This document shows positions 5,599-11,578 of a stretch of DNA of 11,578 nt, one piece after another. Under the pieces are notes generated by a model, which saw nothing but the letters and a program-made list of their open reading frames with translations, had not been told where the DNA came from and searched no databases. This DNA is from Candidatus Berkelbacteria bacterium (GTDB taxonomy: Bacteria; Patescibacteriota; UBA1384; VFKW01): the NCBI GenBank assembly GCA_009885355.1, contig VFKW01000184.1, positions 1-11,578 of the forward strand, in the 5' to 3' direction. Position 1 is the stretch's first letter, and the number at the start of each line of letters is the position of its first letter. The position numbers were made by a program, and so were the translations under genes.

Positions 5599-6345
5599 TT
5601 AGACAATTAAAGTGGAAAGCCAAAATAATATGGCTGCTGAAAAGGCGCCAAATGCGAGAATGAATTTATTCTCTATCTTGAGACTTGCCGGAATTAGTTC
5701 ATGGATAGAAATGAAAAGCATAGCACCGGCAGCAATAGATAGAAAAATAGGCCCTAAATAGGAGAATCTAGAAAGAAATAATACACCAATCAGCGATCCT
5801 AATAAAGTAGCAATGGTCGAATAAAGAGCAAATTTGTAAAAATTGGCTTTCCCACTATGTGATTTTGAAGCGACGGTCATGACATAGCCTTCGGGAACGT
5901 TGTGAATAAAAGTAGCAATAATCAGGATGATACCGAGAGAATAAGACGACTGGAAAGAACTTGGGATAACAAAACCCTCTGGAAAATCATGCAAAATAAG
6001 ACCGATGGCAAGTAGATAAGATAATCTCGACAAGCTTTGGTGGTCGCCATTTTCAGCTTCTTTTAAAAAATGAGTATGGGGCAATAATTTATTGATAAAC
6101 CAAATAATAACAAAACCAACTAAAAGCCAGAAAATAGTGACATTCCCTTGATGATGATAGGCGCTTGGTATTAGCTCAAAAATAGAAATAAAAACCATTA
6201 TGATAGCAGCAAAACTGGTACCAAAAGCAATCCCGGAAGGCGAACTAGAAGATTTTTTACCAATAAAAACACCCATGAAAGTTGCCATCCCCGCGAATAA
6301 GGCTAAAAATAGGATATTTAAACTATTTAAAAAATTGAAATGCAT
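5599..6345 (-). CDS. ZIP family divalent metal transporter (ZupT/GufA-like)
   Basis: The 248 residues contain about eight membrane helices with the ZIP signatures: HDFPEG (119-124) in helix 4, HNVPEG (148-153) in helix 5, and HELIP (215-219) in a later helix. The pattern matches bacterial ZupT/GufA transporters, which bring in zinc, iron or other divalent metals. The first motif has Asp in place of the usual Asn (HDFPEG for HNFPEG), which may alter metal preference. A loop with H90, H92 and H102 between helices 3 and 4 could also bind metal. The length is normal for the subfamily. The start at 6345 has only a weak purine-rich site (AAAGAGAAAATG) and a TATAAT on the minus strand at 6363-6358. 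No metal regulator is seen. Confidence 0.9.
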   Translation of the reverse strand: MHFNFLNSLNILFLALFAGMATFMGVFIGKKSSSSPSGIAFGTSFAAIIMVFISIFELIPSAYHHQGNVTIFWLLVGFVIIWFINKLLPHTHFLKEAENGDHQSLSRLSYLLAIGLILHDFPEGFVIPSSFQSSYSLGIILIIATFIHNVPEGYVMTVASKSHSGKANFYKFALYSTIATLLGSLIGVLFLSRFSYLGPIFLSIAAGAMLFISIHELIPASLKIENKFILAFGAFSAAILFWLSTLIV

Positions 6346-6407
6346 TTTCTCTTTCTTATTATATTATTAGAATACTTGTAAATGAAAGACAAAGCAATCG
6401 ATACTCT

Positions 6408-6914
6408 TCAGATCTTTCTTGAGTCATAAGCCCAATGCAACAGGGCCTGGCGCTGCTTGGGGCGGCAATTAAGATCAAAAGGAAAGCAGTTTTTTTGAAC
6501 TTGGGAAATATGACGTCTGATCGCTTTCCATCGTTTAACTTGGATCTTGTCAATTTCAGGTATTCGGCGGCCAAGATAATAACGACAATACCACTGAAAC
6601 CAGCCACGGGGATCTTCGGGAAAAATCCAGCCTTTTTGCTGCCAGACTTTGAGCGGCAAGCTGGCATTTACTTTAAAATAATTTAAATTTGGATCATGCT
6701 TTACGAGGGATAATTTGGCATTTTTAAACCAACTTTTAGGGAATTCAGATTGACAATCAGTCATGTATTTACCGCCAAAGATGCCGAGCGACAACATTTG
6801 GCCGGGGCTTAATTCGGGATGGAATTCAGGATCAAAATTTTTACCGATTGGCTCGGTTAATTGATAGCGATAGTTTTTTTGCATTTTATCGTTAACGACA
6901 ATATTGCTTCCCAT
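6408..6914 (-). CDS. Conserved hypothetical protein (GWFQWYCRYYLGRR family)
   Basis: The 168-residue protein belongs to an uncharacterised but highly conserved family, recognised from its blocks FGGKYMTDC (46-54), LNYFKVNASLPLKVWQQKGW (77-96), EDPRGWFQWYCRYYLGRR (100-117), KRWKAIRRH (127-135) and the C-terminal RPKQRQALLHWAYDSRKI. It has no membrane segment or signal. It is rich in Trp, Tyr and Arg, with Cys at 54, 110, 143 and 150 that might bind a metal or form an active site (inference). No function is known to me. The ATG at 6914 has no ribosome site, but TATAAT on the minus strand (6926-6921) would place the transcript start on the A of the ATG, so a leaderless message is possible; an alternative start is the Met at residue 11 (6884). 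Confidence 0.8.
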   Translation of the reverse strand: MGSNIVVNDKMQKNYRYQLTEPIGKNFDPEFHPELSPGQMLSLGIFGGKYMTDCQSEFPKSWFKNAKLSLVKHDPNLNYFKVNASLPLKVWQQKGWIFPEDPRGWFQWYCRYYLGRRIPEIDKIQVKRWKAIRRHISQVQKNCFPFDLNCRPKQRQALLHWAYDSRKI

Positions 6915-6978
6915 GACATAATTATAACCTATTTTTTGATAATTTAATTAGTATTTTTGACTTTGACTTGGTTAGGGG

Positions 6979-7007
6979 TTGACTTTTAGTTTAAAACATG
7001 ATAAAAT
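6979..7007 (+). promoter_or_regulatory. Sigma70-like promoter for the helicase gene
   Basis: TTGACT (6979-6984), a 17-bp spacer and TAAAAT (7002-7007), with TGA making an extended -10. This is one of the two best promoters in the window. The predicted start near 7014 leaves a leader of about 230 nt before the helicase ATG. Confidence 0.6.
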
Positions 7008-7013
7008 TTATTG

Positions 7014-7244
7014 ACGTGGTATATTGTTCTATGGATTTCCGACTAATAATTAATTTTATTTCGATGTTCTATACAGCAATGCATCCATTCAAGTAAGCTC
7101 GATTTTGCGCATTTGGCGCAGATCATATGAGCGACTTTGTTATGAGCAGTCGGCTTTGCTGACATATATGTATAGGCATTATAGGCATCATAATGAATTA
7201 ATTATTTTTTGTGTGTTTTTAAAAACACAAGGAAAGAAAAAACT
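7014..7244 (+). promoter_or_regulatory. Long, probably structured 5' leader of the helicase mRNA
   Basis: This is the untranslated stretch between the promoter and the helicase start. It holds the hairpins TGCGC-ATTTG-GCGCA (about 7107-7121) and GTCGGC-TTT-GCTGAC (7149-7163), and a perfect 18-bp palindrome TGTGTTTTT/AAAAACACA (7212-7229) that ends on the first A of the ribosome site AAGGA (7229-7233). The length and position recall leaders of cold-induced genes, where the RNA fold controls translation. No known riboswitch class is recognised. Confidence 0.45.
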
Positions 7245-8477
7245 ATGTATAGTAATGTACAGCCTAAATCTAATTTTAGGCAGAGAACCCGCACGGCGGC
7301 GCCAACTCAAGGCAAGCCATCTTATTATTCGTCCAATAATTCATTTGGGCGAAGAGGAAATTCCCAGCGTAAAGCCGGGGAAAATATTGATATTTCCAGA
7401 TTTATCAAAAAAGCAGTCGATATGCCGGCAGTCAAAGCTGTTGAGGTCACTAATGCATTTTCTGATTTTGGATTTGTACCACAACTCGAGAAAAATCTAG
7501 GGGTAAAAAATTATACGACTCCAACTCCGATCCAGGATCAAGCAATCGGCCCAATTATGGAAGGACGGGATCTGATCGGTTTGGCTTCGACTGGAACAGG
7601 CAAAACAGGGGCTTTTCTATTGCCCATGATCAATAAAGCACACGAAGATCCAACTCAAAAAGTTTTGATCATCGCGCCAACACGAGAACTGGCAATGCAG
7701 ATCGCAAATGAATTTCATTCCTTTTCATTTGGAATGAGAATTTTCTCAGCCCTATGTGTCGGCGGAATGCCAATCTTTAAGCAAATCACCAACCTGAGAC
7801 GCCAACCACAATTTGTGATTGGGACACCGGGAAGATTGCAAGATTTGCACAAACGCAATTTGATAGACTACAGTCAATTCCAAAATATCGTACTGGACGA
7901 AGTCGATCGAATGCTCGATATGGGTTTTATCAATGAAATCCGCGATATATTGGGACAATTCCCGAAAGTTCGACAATCATTGTTCTTTTCTGCAACAATG
8001 CCGCCAAAAATTCGAACATTGACTGAAGAATTTTTACAATATCCAATAACTGTCTCGATCAATGCCGGACAGACCGCCCATAATGTCGATCAAGATATCG
8101 TACGAGTCAGCGATGGGGATAAATTTGAGAAACTAAATAATATATTATCGGGTGATAACTTTAAGAAAGTTTTGATCTTTAGCGAAACCAAAAGAGATGT
8201 TGAAAAATTGACAAACAATTTGGTCAACGGCGGACATAAAGCCGAGTCAATCCATGGCGATAAACGCCAGGGGCAAAGACAAAGAGCGTTGATGCAATTC
8301 AAAAATAATGAAGTGACCATTTTGGTGGCGACTGACGTCGCAGCCAGAGGACTCGACATTAAAGATATTTCTCATGTGATCAACTACACAATTCCTCAGA
8401 CATATGATGATTATATCCACCGAATTGGACGAACCGGACGAGGAAACAGCAAAGGAATAGCACTGACATTTGTCTAA
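7245..8477 (+). CDS. DEAD-box ATP-dependent RNA helicase (RhlE-like)
   Basis: This 410-residue helicase unwinds short RNA duplexes using ATP, in ribosome assembly, RNA decay or cold adaptation. Order of motifs: basic disordered N-terminus (1-65), Q motif (GF at 76-77, PTPIQ at 93-97), motif I ASTGTGKT (114-121), Ia PTRELA (145-150), TPGR (194-197), motif II DEVD (218-221) in place of DEAD, motif III SAT (249-251), VATDVAARGLD (361-371) and motif VI HRIGRTGRG (392-400). The chain stops only ten residues after motif VI, so there is no C-terminal RNA-binding tail; the basic N-terminus may do that job. The start is ATG 7245 with AAGGA upstream; an in-frame TTG at 7209 lies inside the palindrome and is rejected. 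Named RhlE-like from general resemblance only. Confidence 0.92.
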   Translation: MYSNVQPKSNFRQRTRTAAPTQGKPSYYSSNNSFGRRGNSQRKAGENIDISRFIKKAVDMPAVKAVEVTNAFSDFGFVPQLEKNLGVKNYTTPTPIQDQAIGPIMEGRDLIGLASTGTGKTGAFLLPMINKAHEDPTQKVLIIAPTRELAMQIANEFHSFSFGMRIFSALCVGGMPIFKQITNLRRQPQFVIGTPGRLQDLHKRNLIDYSQFQNIVLDEVDRMLDMGFINEIRDILGQFPKVRQSLFFSATMPPKIRTLTEEFLQYPITVSINAGQTAHNVDQDIVRVSDGDKFEKLNNILSGDNFKKVLIFSETKRDVEKLTNNLVNGGHKAESIHGDKRQGQRQRALMQFKNNEVTILVATDVAARGLDIKDISHVINYTIPQTYDDYIHRIGRTGRGNSKGIALTFV

Positions 8478-8495
8478 AAACTCAAAAAAGGAAAA

Positions 8496-8529
8496 TTAAA
8501 ATAGCAGGCCTCGCGGCCTGCTATTTTAA
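8496..8529. terminator. Strong bidirectional terminator after the helicase
   Basis: A perfect 15-bp stem, TTAAAATAGCAGGCC (8496-8510) and its complement (8515-8529), with loop TCGC. On the plus strand the 3' arm is U-rich, which ends the helicase transcript 18 bp after its stop codon; the A-rich 5' arm makes it work on the minus strand too. Confidence 0.85.
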
Positions 8530-8532
8530 ATT

Positions 8533-8556
8533 AAAAAAAAGACCGCGTGAGCGGTC
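8533..8556 (-). terminator. Rho-independent terminator of the pyrB transcript
   Basis: On the minus strand GACCGC-TCAC-GCGGTC (8556-8541) is followed by eight T (8540-8533). It lies 10 bp after the pyrB stop codon and is a textbook intrinsic terminator. Confidence 0.88.
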
Positions 8557-8566
8557 GTGAAGATAA

Positions 8567-9469
8567 TTAATTTGAAAGTATCCAATTGAGAATTGCGCGG
8601 CGAACGAAAAGTCCGTTGTGAGCTTGGCGGAAATAGGCTGCGCGGGGGTCTTTGTCTACTTCAGGCGTGATCTCGTTTACACGTGGAAGCGGATGTAAAA
8701 TCCTGGCCTGAGTGGACATTTTGGACAGAGTGTCCGGTGTTATCTGGTAGATATTTGCGAGACGCTCGTATTCTGCCGGATCGTCGATACGTTCTTTTTG
8801 GATACGTGTGACATAGAGAACGTCGATTTCCGGAAGAATGTCGTCATAGTCGCTAAGGCAATTGTATTTTACCTTTGATTCGTCGAGATCTTTCAGGACG
8901 TCATCCGGCATGCGTAGTGTGTCGGGTGAGATAAATGTCTGAGTGACATTATCGAACAATGAAAGAGCGCGAGAAAGTGAGTGAACTGTGCGGCCATAGC
9001 GGAGATCTCCAACCATAGCCACATGGAGATTGTCGATTTGACAAAGCTCGGATCTCAGCGTATAGAGATCGAGTAATGCTTGGGTTGGGTGTTCGCCAGA
9101 GCCGTCTCCGGCGTTGATGATGGGTACGGGGGATACTTCTGCGGCGCGGCCGACTGTGCCGGTCACTGGGTGACGGATGATGATAACATCGCAATAGCAG
9201 CCGAGAACACGGACCGTATCTTCGATGGTTTCACCTTTGGCTGCTTAAGAAAATAGTGAGGCATTTTCCGTGGAAATGACACTCATGCCCAAATCTTGAG
9301 CTGCCGATTCGAAAGAAAAACGTGTTCTGGTGCTTGGCTCATAGAAAAGCGCGGCGGCGCGAAAATGAGCATGCAGGTCGGGATTGGGAGTTTTGAGATA
9401 GTCTGCGTTTTTGAATAGTTCTTCTAGGGCTGTTCGGTTAAACTGTTTTATGGAAAGTAGATGTTTCAC
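8567..9469 (-). pseudogene. pyrB: Aspartate carbamoyltransferase gene with in-frame TAA
   Basis: The enzyme joins carbamoyl phosphate and aspartate in the first committed step of pyrimidine synthesis. The frame spans 300 codons, normal for the catalytic chain: carbamoyl-phosphate motif STRTR (46-50), K78 of the mobile loop (AAKGE), HPTQ (127-130), HPLPRV (259-264) and the C-terminal helix. Codon 75 is TAA (minus strand 9247-9245) in a place where relatives usually read Ser (FS-S-AAKGE), so one change, TCA to TAA, explains it. Both sides are in the same frame and otherwise intact, which points to a young nonsense mutation or a sequence error. The start is GTG 9469 with GGAGG 11 bp upstream on the minus strand. 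The downstream piece alone (possible GTG at 9166) lacks the phosphate-binding residues and has no ribosome site. Confidence 0.88.
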
Positions 9470-9507
9470 CTGGGATTGACCCTCCTTTTTAAAGATCGGT
9501 TTTTATG

Positions 9508-9535
9508 ATTATATAATGTTTAATATTAATTGCAA
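9508..9535 (-). promoter_or_regulatory. Probable pyrB promoter
   Basis: On the minus strand TTGCAA (9535-9530), a 16-bp spacer and TATAAT (9513-9508). The -35 box overlaps the left arm of the inverted repeat at 9534-9559. Confidence 0.45.
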
Positions 9536-9559
9536 GTTCAAATATATTTTCTTGAACTT
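9534..9559. promoter_or_regulatory. Inverted repeat, possible operator between divergent genes
   Basis: AAGTTCAA (9534-9541) and TTGAACTT (9552-9559) are exact inverted copies with a 10-bp gap, so the half-site centres are about 18 bp apart, under two helical turns. The left arm touches the pyrB -35 and the right arm would form a -35 (TTGAAC, with TAGAGT 17 bp on at 9575-9580) for the divergent PEP-CTERM gene. A dimeric regulator could cover both; this is inferred from position. Confidence 0.35.
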
Positions 9560-9643
9560 TTGATCTTTTTCAGGTAGAGTGGCAATTAGGAAGTTGACGG
9601 CATCCCAAGGGGAAATTTAAACCGTTGACAAGGAGGTGTGCAG

Positions 9644-10750
9644 TTGAGAAAACTGCTTGCAGTATTAACAATGATGATGATCGTTGCTTCGGCCGCTCGG
9701 GCGGAAGTGCGATATAGCATCAGACAAATCGGAGGGACTGGCGATAAGGCAACAGCCTTGAGCGATGACGGAAAAGTGGCTGGGACGAGAGGAAGTTTCT
9801 CTTCGCCCACTAGCTTGTTTGTCTGGGATAATGGGCAAATGACAGTTTCAGGTGAAAAAAGTCCATGGACTGGCGGCACATTTTTGGCCAGAGGCGTGAA
9901 CAATGACGGAACGGTGGTTGGAGGAAAAGGGAGTGGTGAGGAGTCGATAATTTGGAAATCCTCGACCTCAACTAATTTTTCGCGACCGAGTCACCTGATT
10001 GGGAGTATCCCCTTTTCCACATTGAACGATGTAAATAATAATGGCATCGTGGTGGGGTATTCATTGACGGCGAGTAATCCACCGAACCACTGGAACGCAG
10101 CTTGGTGGGACTCGAATAATCTTGTAGCTCATGATCTGGGTCGCCTTGGCGGCGACTACACTGATGCAACCGCTGTAAATGATAATGGTCAAATGATCGG
10201 CTCAGTTTACGGATCTGAAATGGGTAAATGTGTGGCACTCTGGGATCTATCTGGGAATGCGACAAATTTGGGATCTCCACTTGATTCGCAAAATGCGTGG
10301 GGCGTGGATATTAACGATAATGGCTTGGCGCTGGTCAATACATTTATCGGCTCGAATCTTGAAAGCTTTACCTGGGATGTTACAAATGGCTACCAGGCAC
10401 TGGCTGGATTTGGGAATTGTCCGATTGTTGGCGCGATGTCGCTCAATAATAGCGGAGAAATTGTCGGCTACAGCGAGGGTGATTATTTATCCGGACGAGT
10501 ACACAAGGCACTGATCTGGGATTCGACAGCGACCGCTGTCGATCTGAATACAATGATTGATCCAACGAGCGGTTGGGTGCTAAACGTAGCGTTAAAAAAT
10601 AATGACCGCGGTCAAATATTGGGGAGCGGAACTATAAACGGTGTAAATGCATACTTTTTGATGGAGCCAGTACCGGAGCCTCCCAGCTTGATCACACTGA
10701 TGGGTGGGGTTTCGATGCTTGGATTTGCCTGGCGCAAGCAAAAAAGATAA
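9644..10750 (+). CDS. Secreted HAF-repeat protein with PEP-CTERM sorting signal
   Basis: The 368-residue protein starts with a signal peptide (MRKLLAVLTMMMIVASAARA, cut after ARA at about 20). It then has seven repeats of about 45 residues, each with an N-[ND]-x-G-x-[IV]-[VL]-G core (DDGKVAG 41, NNDGTVVG 86, NNNGIVVG 131, NDNGQMIG 179, NDNGLAL 224, NNSGEIVG 268, NDRGQILG 320). These match the extracellular HAF-repeat type, including DLGRLGGDYTDATAVNDNG. The end is VPEP (343-346), a hydrophobic helix and RKQKR: a PEP-CTERM signal cut by an exosortase in Gram-negative bacteria. The TTG at 9644, six bases after AGGAGGT (9631-9637), is preferred; the in-frame GTG at 9638 is too close to that site. 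Function is unknown; no exosortase is in the window. Confidence 0.85.
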   Translation: MRKLLAVLTMMMIVASAARAEVRYSIRQIGGTGDKATALSDDGKVAGTRGSFSSPTSLFVWDNGQMTVSGEKSPWTGGTFLARGVNNDGTVVGGKGSGEESIIWKSSTSTNFSRPSHLIGSIPFSTLNDVNNNGIVVGYSLTASNPPNHWNAAWWDSNNLVAHDLGRLGGDYTDATAVNDNGQMIGSVYGSEMGKCVALWDLSGNATNLGSPLDSQNAWGVDINDNGLALVNTFIGSNLESFTWDVTNGYQALAGFGNCPIVGAMSLNNSGEIVGYSEGDYLSGRVHKALIWDSTATAVDLNTMIDPTSGWVLNVALKNNDRGQILGSGTINGVNAYFLMEPVPEPPSLITLMGGVSMLGFAWRKQKR

Positions 10751-10776
10751 TTTGTTGAACTTTGAAACAAACGAAA

Positions 10777-10808
10777 AGCCCCCGGATGAAATCCGAGGGC
10801 TGTTTTTT
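10777..10808 (+). terminator. Rho-independent terminator after the PEP-CTERM gene
   Basis: Arms AGCCCCCGGAT (10777-10787) and ATCCGAGGGCT (10791-10801) pair with one mismatch around a GAA loop, followed by G and six T (10803-10808). AAAA before the stem gives weaker activity on the minus strand, where the convergent gene ends at 10820. Confidence 0.88.
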
Positions 10809-10819
10809 ATATACTAAAT

Positions 10820-11392
10820 CTATTGTGGTGGTGCTGGGGGGGCAATTACTTCTTCTTGGACAGCTGTTGGTACAACTGTTCTTCTAAGTGGAGTTGTCGT
10901 ACGAGGGGTAGGAATCGGAGTTACGACCGGTGCTACCGGGGCTGGAGTCGGAGTGATCAAAGCGGCTGTTAAATCAGCTCGTAATTTCTTGATTGTTTTT
11001 GCTTGGCTTTGATTTTCAGTGGTTTTTGTTTCGATAAGAGCCTCTTTTTCTTTTAGGACATTATTTTTTTTAACGACTGAATATCCTAAAACTGCACCGG
11101 ATGATAAAAAAAGCACGAGAATAACTAAGAGTGTAATTTTTAATGCTTTTTGATTTTTAGTAAAAGCGAGGATGGATTGTAATATTTTTGCAAATATATT
11201 TTCTTTTTTTGGACTAGGTTCCTCAACGTCAATAATATTTGATTTATAAAAACTGGCTTCATTTGCGGGGGTAGGGGTGTTTTCATGCTCAATAGCGGGA
11301 GCTGTGTGCTCGGATACAGGACTGGTATTTGATGTTAAATACTCCTCAGATGGATTATTTATAGGTTCATTTTTTTCAATTGGTTCGTCCAT
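10820..11392 (-). CDS. Single-pass membrane protein with coiled coil and Pro-rich tail
   Basis: This 190-residue protein has no recognised family. It consists of an acidic, disordered cytoplasmic N-terminus (1-65), an amphipathic basic stretch (66-83), one membrane helix (about 84-104), a coiled-coil segment (about 109-145, KEKEALIETKTTENQSQAKT) and a Pro/Thr/Val-rich tail (147-190) ending PPAPPQ. The layout suggests a type II protein that reaches into the cell wall, in the way envelope-spanning or division proteins do; this is inference. The ATG at 11392 is preceded by GGAGGG on the minus strand. Its base composition is again AT-rich, like the left part of the window. Confidence 0.75.
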   Translation of the reverse strand: MDEPIEKNEPINNPSEEYLTSNTSPVSEHTAPAIEHENTPTPANEASFYKSNIIDVEEPSPKKENIFAKILQSILAFTKNQKALKITLLVILVLFLSSGAVLGYSVVKKNNVLKEKEALIETKTTENQSQAKTIKKLRADLTAALITPTPAPVAPVVTPIPTPRTTTPLRRTVVPTAVQEEVIAPPAPPQ

Positions 11393-11429
11393 TTTCCCTC
11401 CTTTTATTTGTTATAATTACTTATTTACT

Positions 11430-11460
11430 ATTATACCACAAATTGTATCACTTTTGACAA
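11430..11460 (-). promoter_or_regulatory. Promoter for the Pro-rich membrane protein gene
   Basis: On the minus strand TTGTCA (11460-11455), a 19-bp spacer and TATAAT (11435-11430), with TGG directly before it as an extended -10. The long spacer is offset by the extended element. Confidence 0.5.
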
Positions 11461-11501
11461 TCATCCAAAAGAGCCCGTTGAAAAACCCTTTACTTTTCCA
11501 C

Positions 11502-11530
11502 TTGTCGTAAACCTGTCCATAAGGTATAAT
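11502..11530 (+). promoter_or_regulatory. Sigma70-like promoter for the gene at the right edge
   Basis: TTGTCG (11502-11507), a 17-bp spacer and a consensus TATAAT (11525-11530). It fires away from the minus-strand promoter at 11430-11460, making a divergent pair. Confidence 0.6.
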
Positions 11531-11557
11531 ATAAGTATAGTAACAAGGGAGGTGGAT

Positions 11558-11578
11558 ATGTCTCAAATAAGGTTTAAA
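11558..11578 (+). CDS. Start of an unidentified gene, cut by the window edge
   Basis: The ATG at 11558 follows AGGGAGG (11546-11552) at good spacing and a strong promoter. Only MSQIRFK is visible, so the product cannot be named. Confidence 0.6.

Noticed and set aside
7011..7039. A second helicase promoter at TTGACG
   Set aside because: No acceptable -10 box lies 16-18 bp downstream.
7105..7500. 131-residue open frame on the plus strand at the helicase start
   Set aside because: It overlaps the helicase N-terminus in another frame, lacks a ribosome site and resembles no protein.
8567..9166. The downstream pyrB segment as an independent gene starting at GTG 9166
   Set aside because: There is no ribosome site, it starts in the middle of the first domain, and the upstream sequence is pyrB in the same frame.
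9245..9247. Stop-codon reassignment as explanation of the pyrB interruption
   Set aside because: The codon is TAA, and other genes here end in TAA with no homologous sequence following, so TAA works as a stop in this genome.
9638..9640. GTG start for the PEP-CTERM protein
   Set aside because: It is directly adjacent to AGGAGGT, too close for initiation; the TTG six bases after the site fits better.

Overview
The window looks like a chromosomal piece of a small-genome, low-GC bacterium, most plausibly a member of the Candidate Phyla Radiation (Patescibacteria). This rests on gene style, not on a marker gene: AT-rich genes with strong GGAGG ribosome sites, many single-pass membrane proteins with Pro/Ala/Thr-rich tracts, a small membrane protein with an 'NWxxxGxGGWIKHGNPSSPPP'-like stretch, and intergenic palindromes such as CCTGCCT/AGGCAGG. 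No rRNA, tRNA, CRISPR array or transposase gene was seen.

Layout. 1-1062 (+): C-terminal half of a DHA2-type MFS exporter, cut by the window edge. 1063-1430: repeat-rich spacer. 1431-1772 (-): small unknown basic protein. 1792-1978: a MITE-like element with long terminal inverted repeats and a nested palindrome. 2062-3163 (+): two overlapping genes, a single-domain CheY-like response regulator and a tail-anchored Pro/Ala-rich protein. 3368-4213 (+): membrane-anchored HtrA-type protease without a PDZ domain, followed at once by a second copy of the spacer repeats. 4384-6914 (-): a run of four genes (read from the right: conserved hypothetical, ZIP metal transporter, small anchored protein, SdpI-like membrane protein), with a composite palindrome between the last two. 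7245-8477 (+): DEAD-box RNA helicase behind a leader of about 230 nt. 8567-9469 (-): aspartate carbamoyltransferase gene pyrB with one in-frame TAA. 9644-10750 (+): secreted seven-repeat HAF-type protein with a PEP-CTERM sorting signal. 10820-11392 (-): membrane protein with coiled coil and Pro-rich tail. 11558-11578 (+): the first codons of another gene.

The stretch 8567-10750 stands out. Lines counted by hand are near 48-55% G+C, against roughly 23-38% in sampled lines elsewhere. It is bounded by strong terminators on both sides and carries a broken biosynthetic gene next to a sorting-signal protein that is unexpected in this kind of genome. It reads as a recently acquired and partly decaying cassette. 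The other main theme is intergenic repeats: at least three unrelated palindromic or modular elements sit in the spacers, and one begins right where the protease gene ends early.
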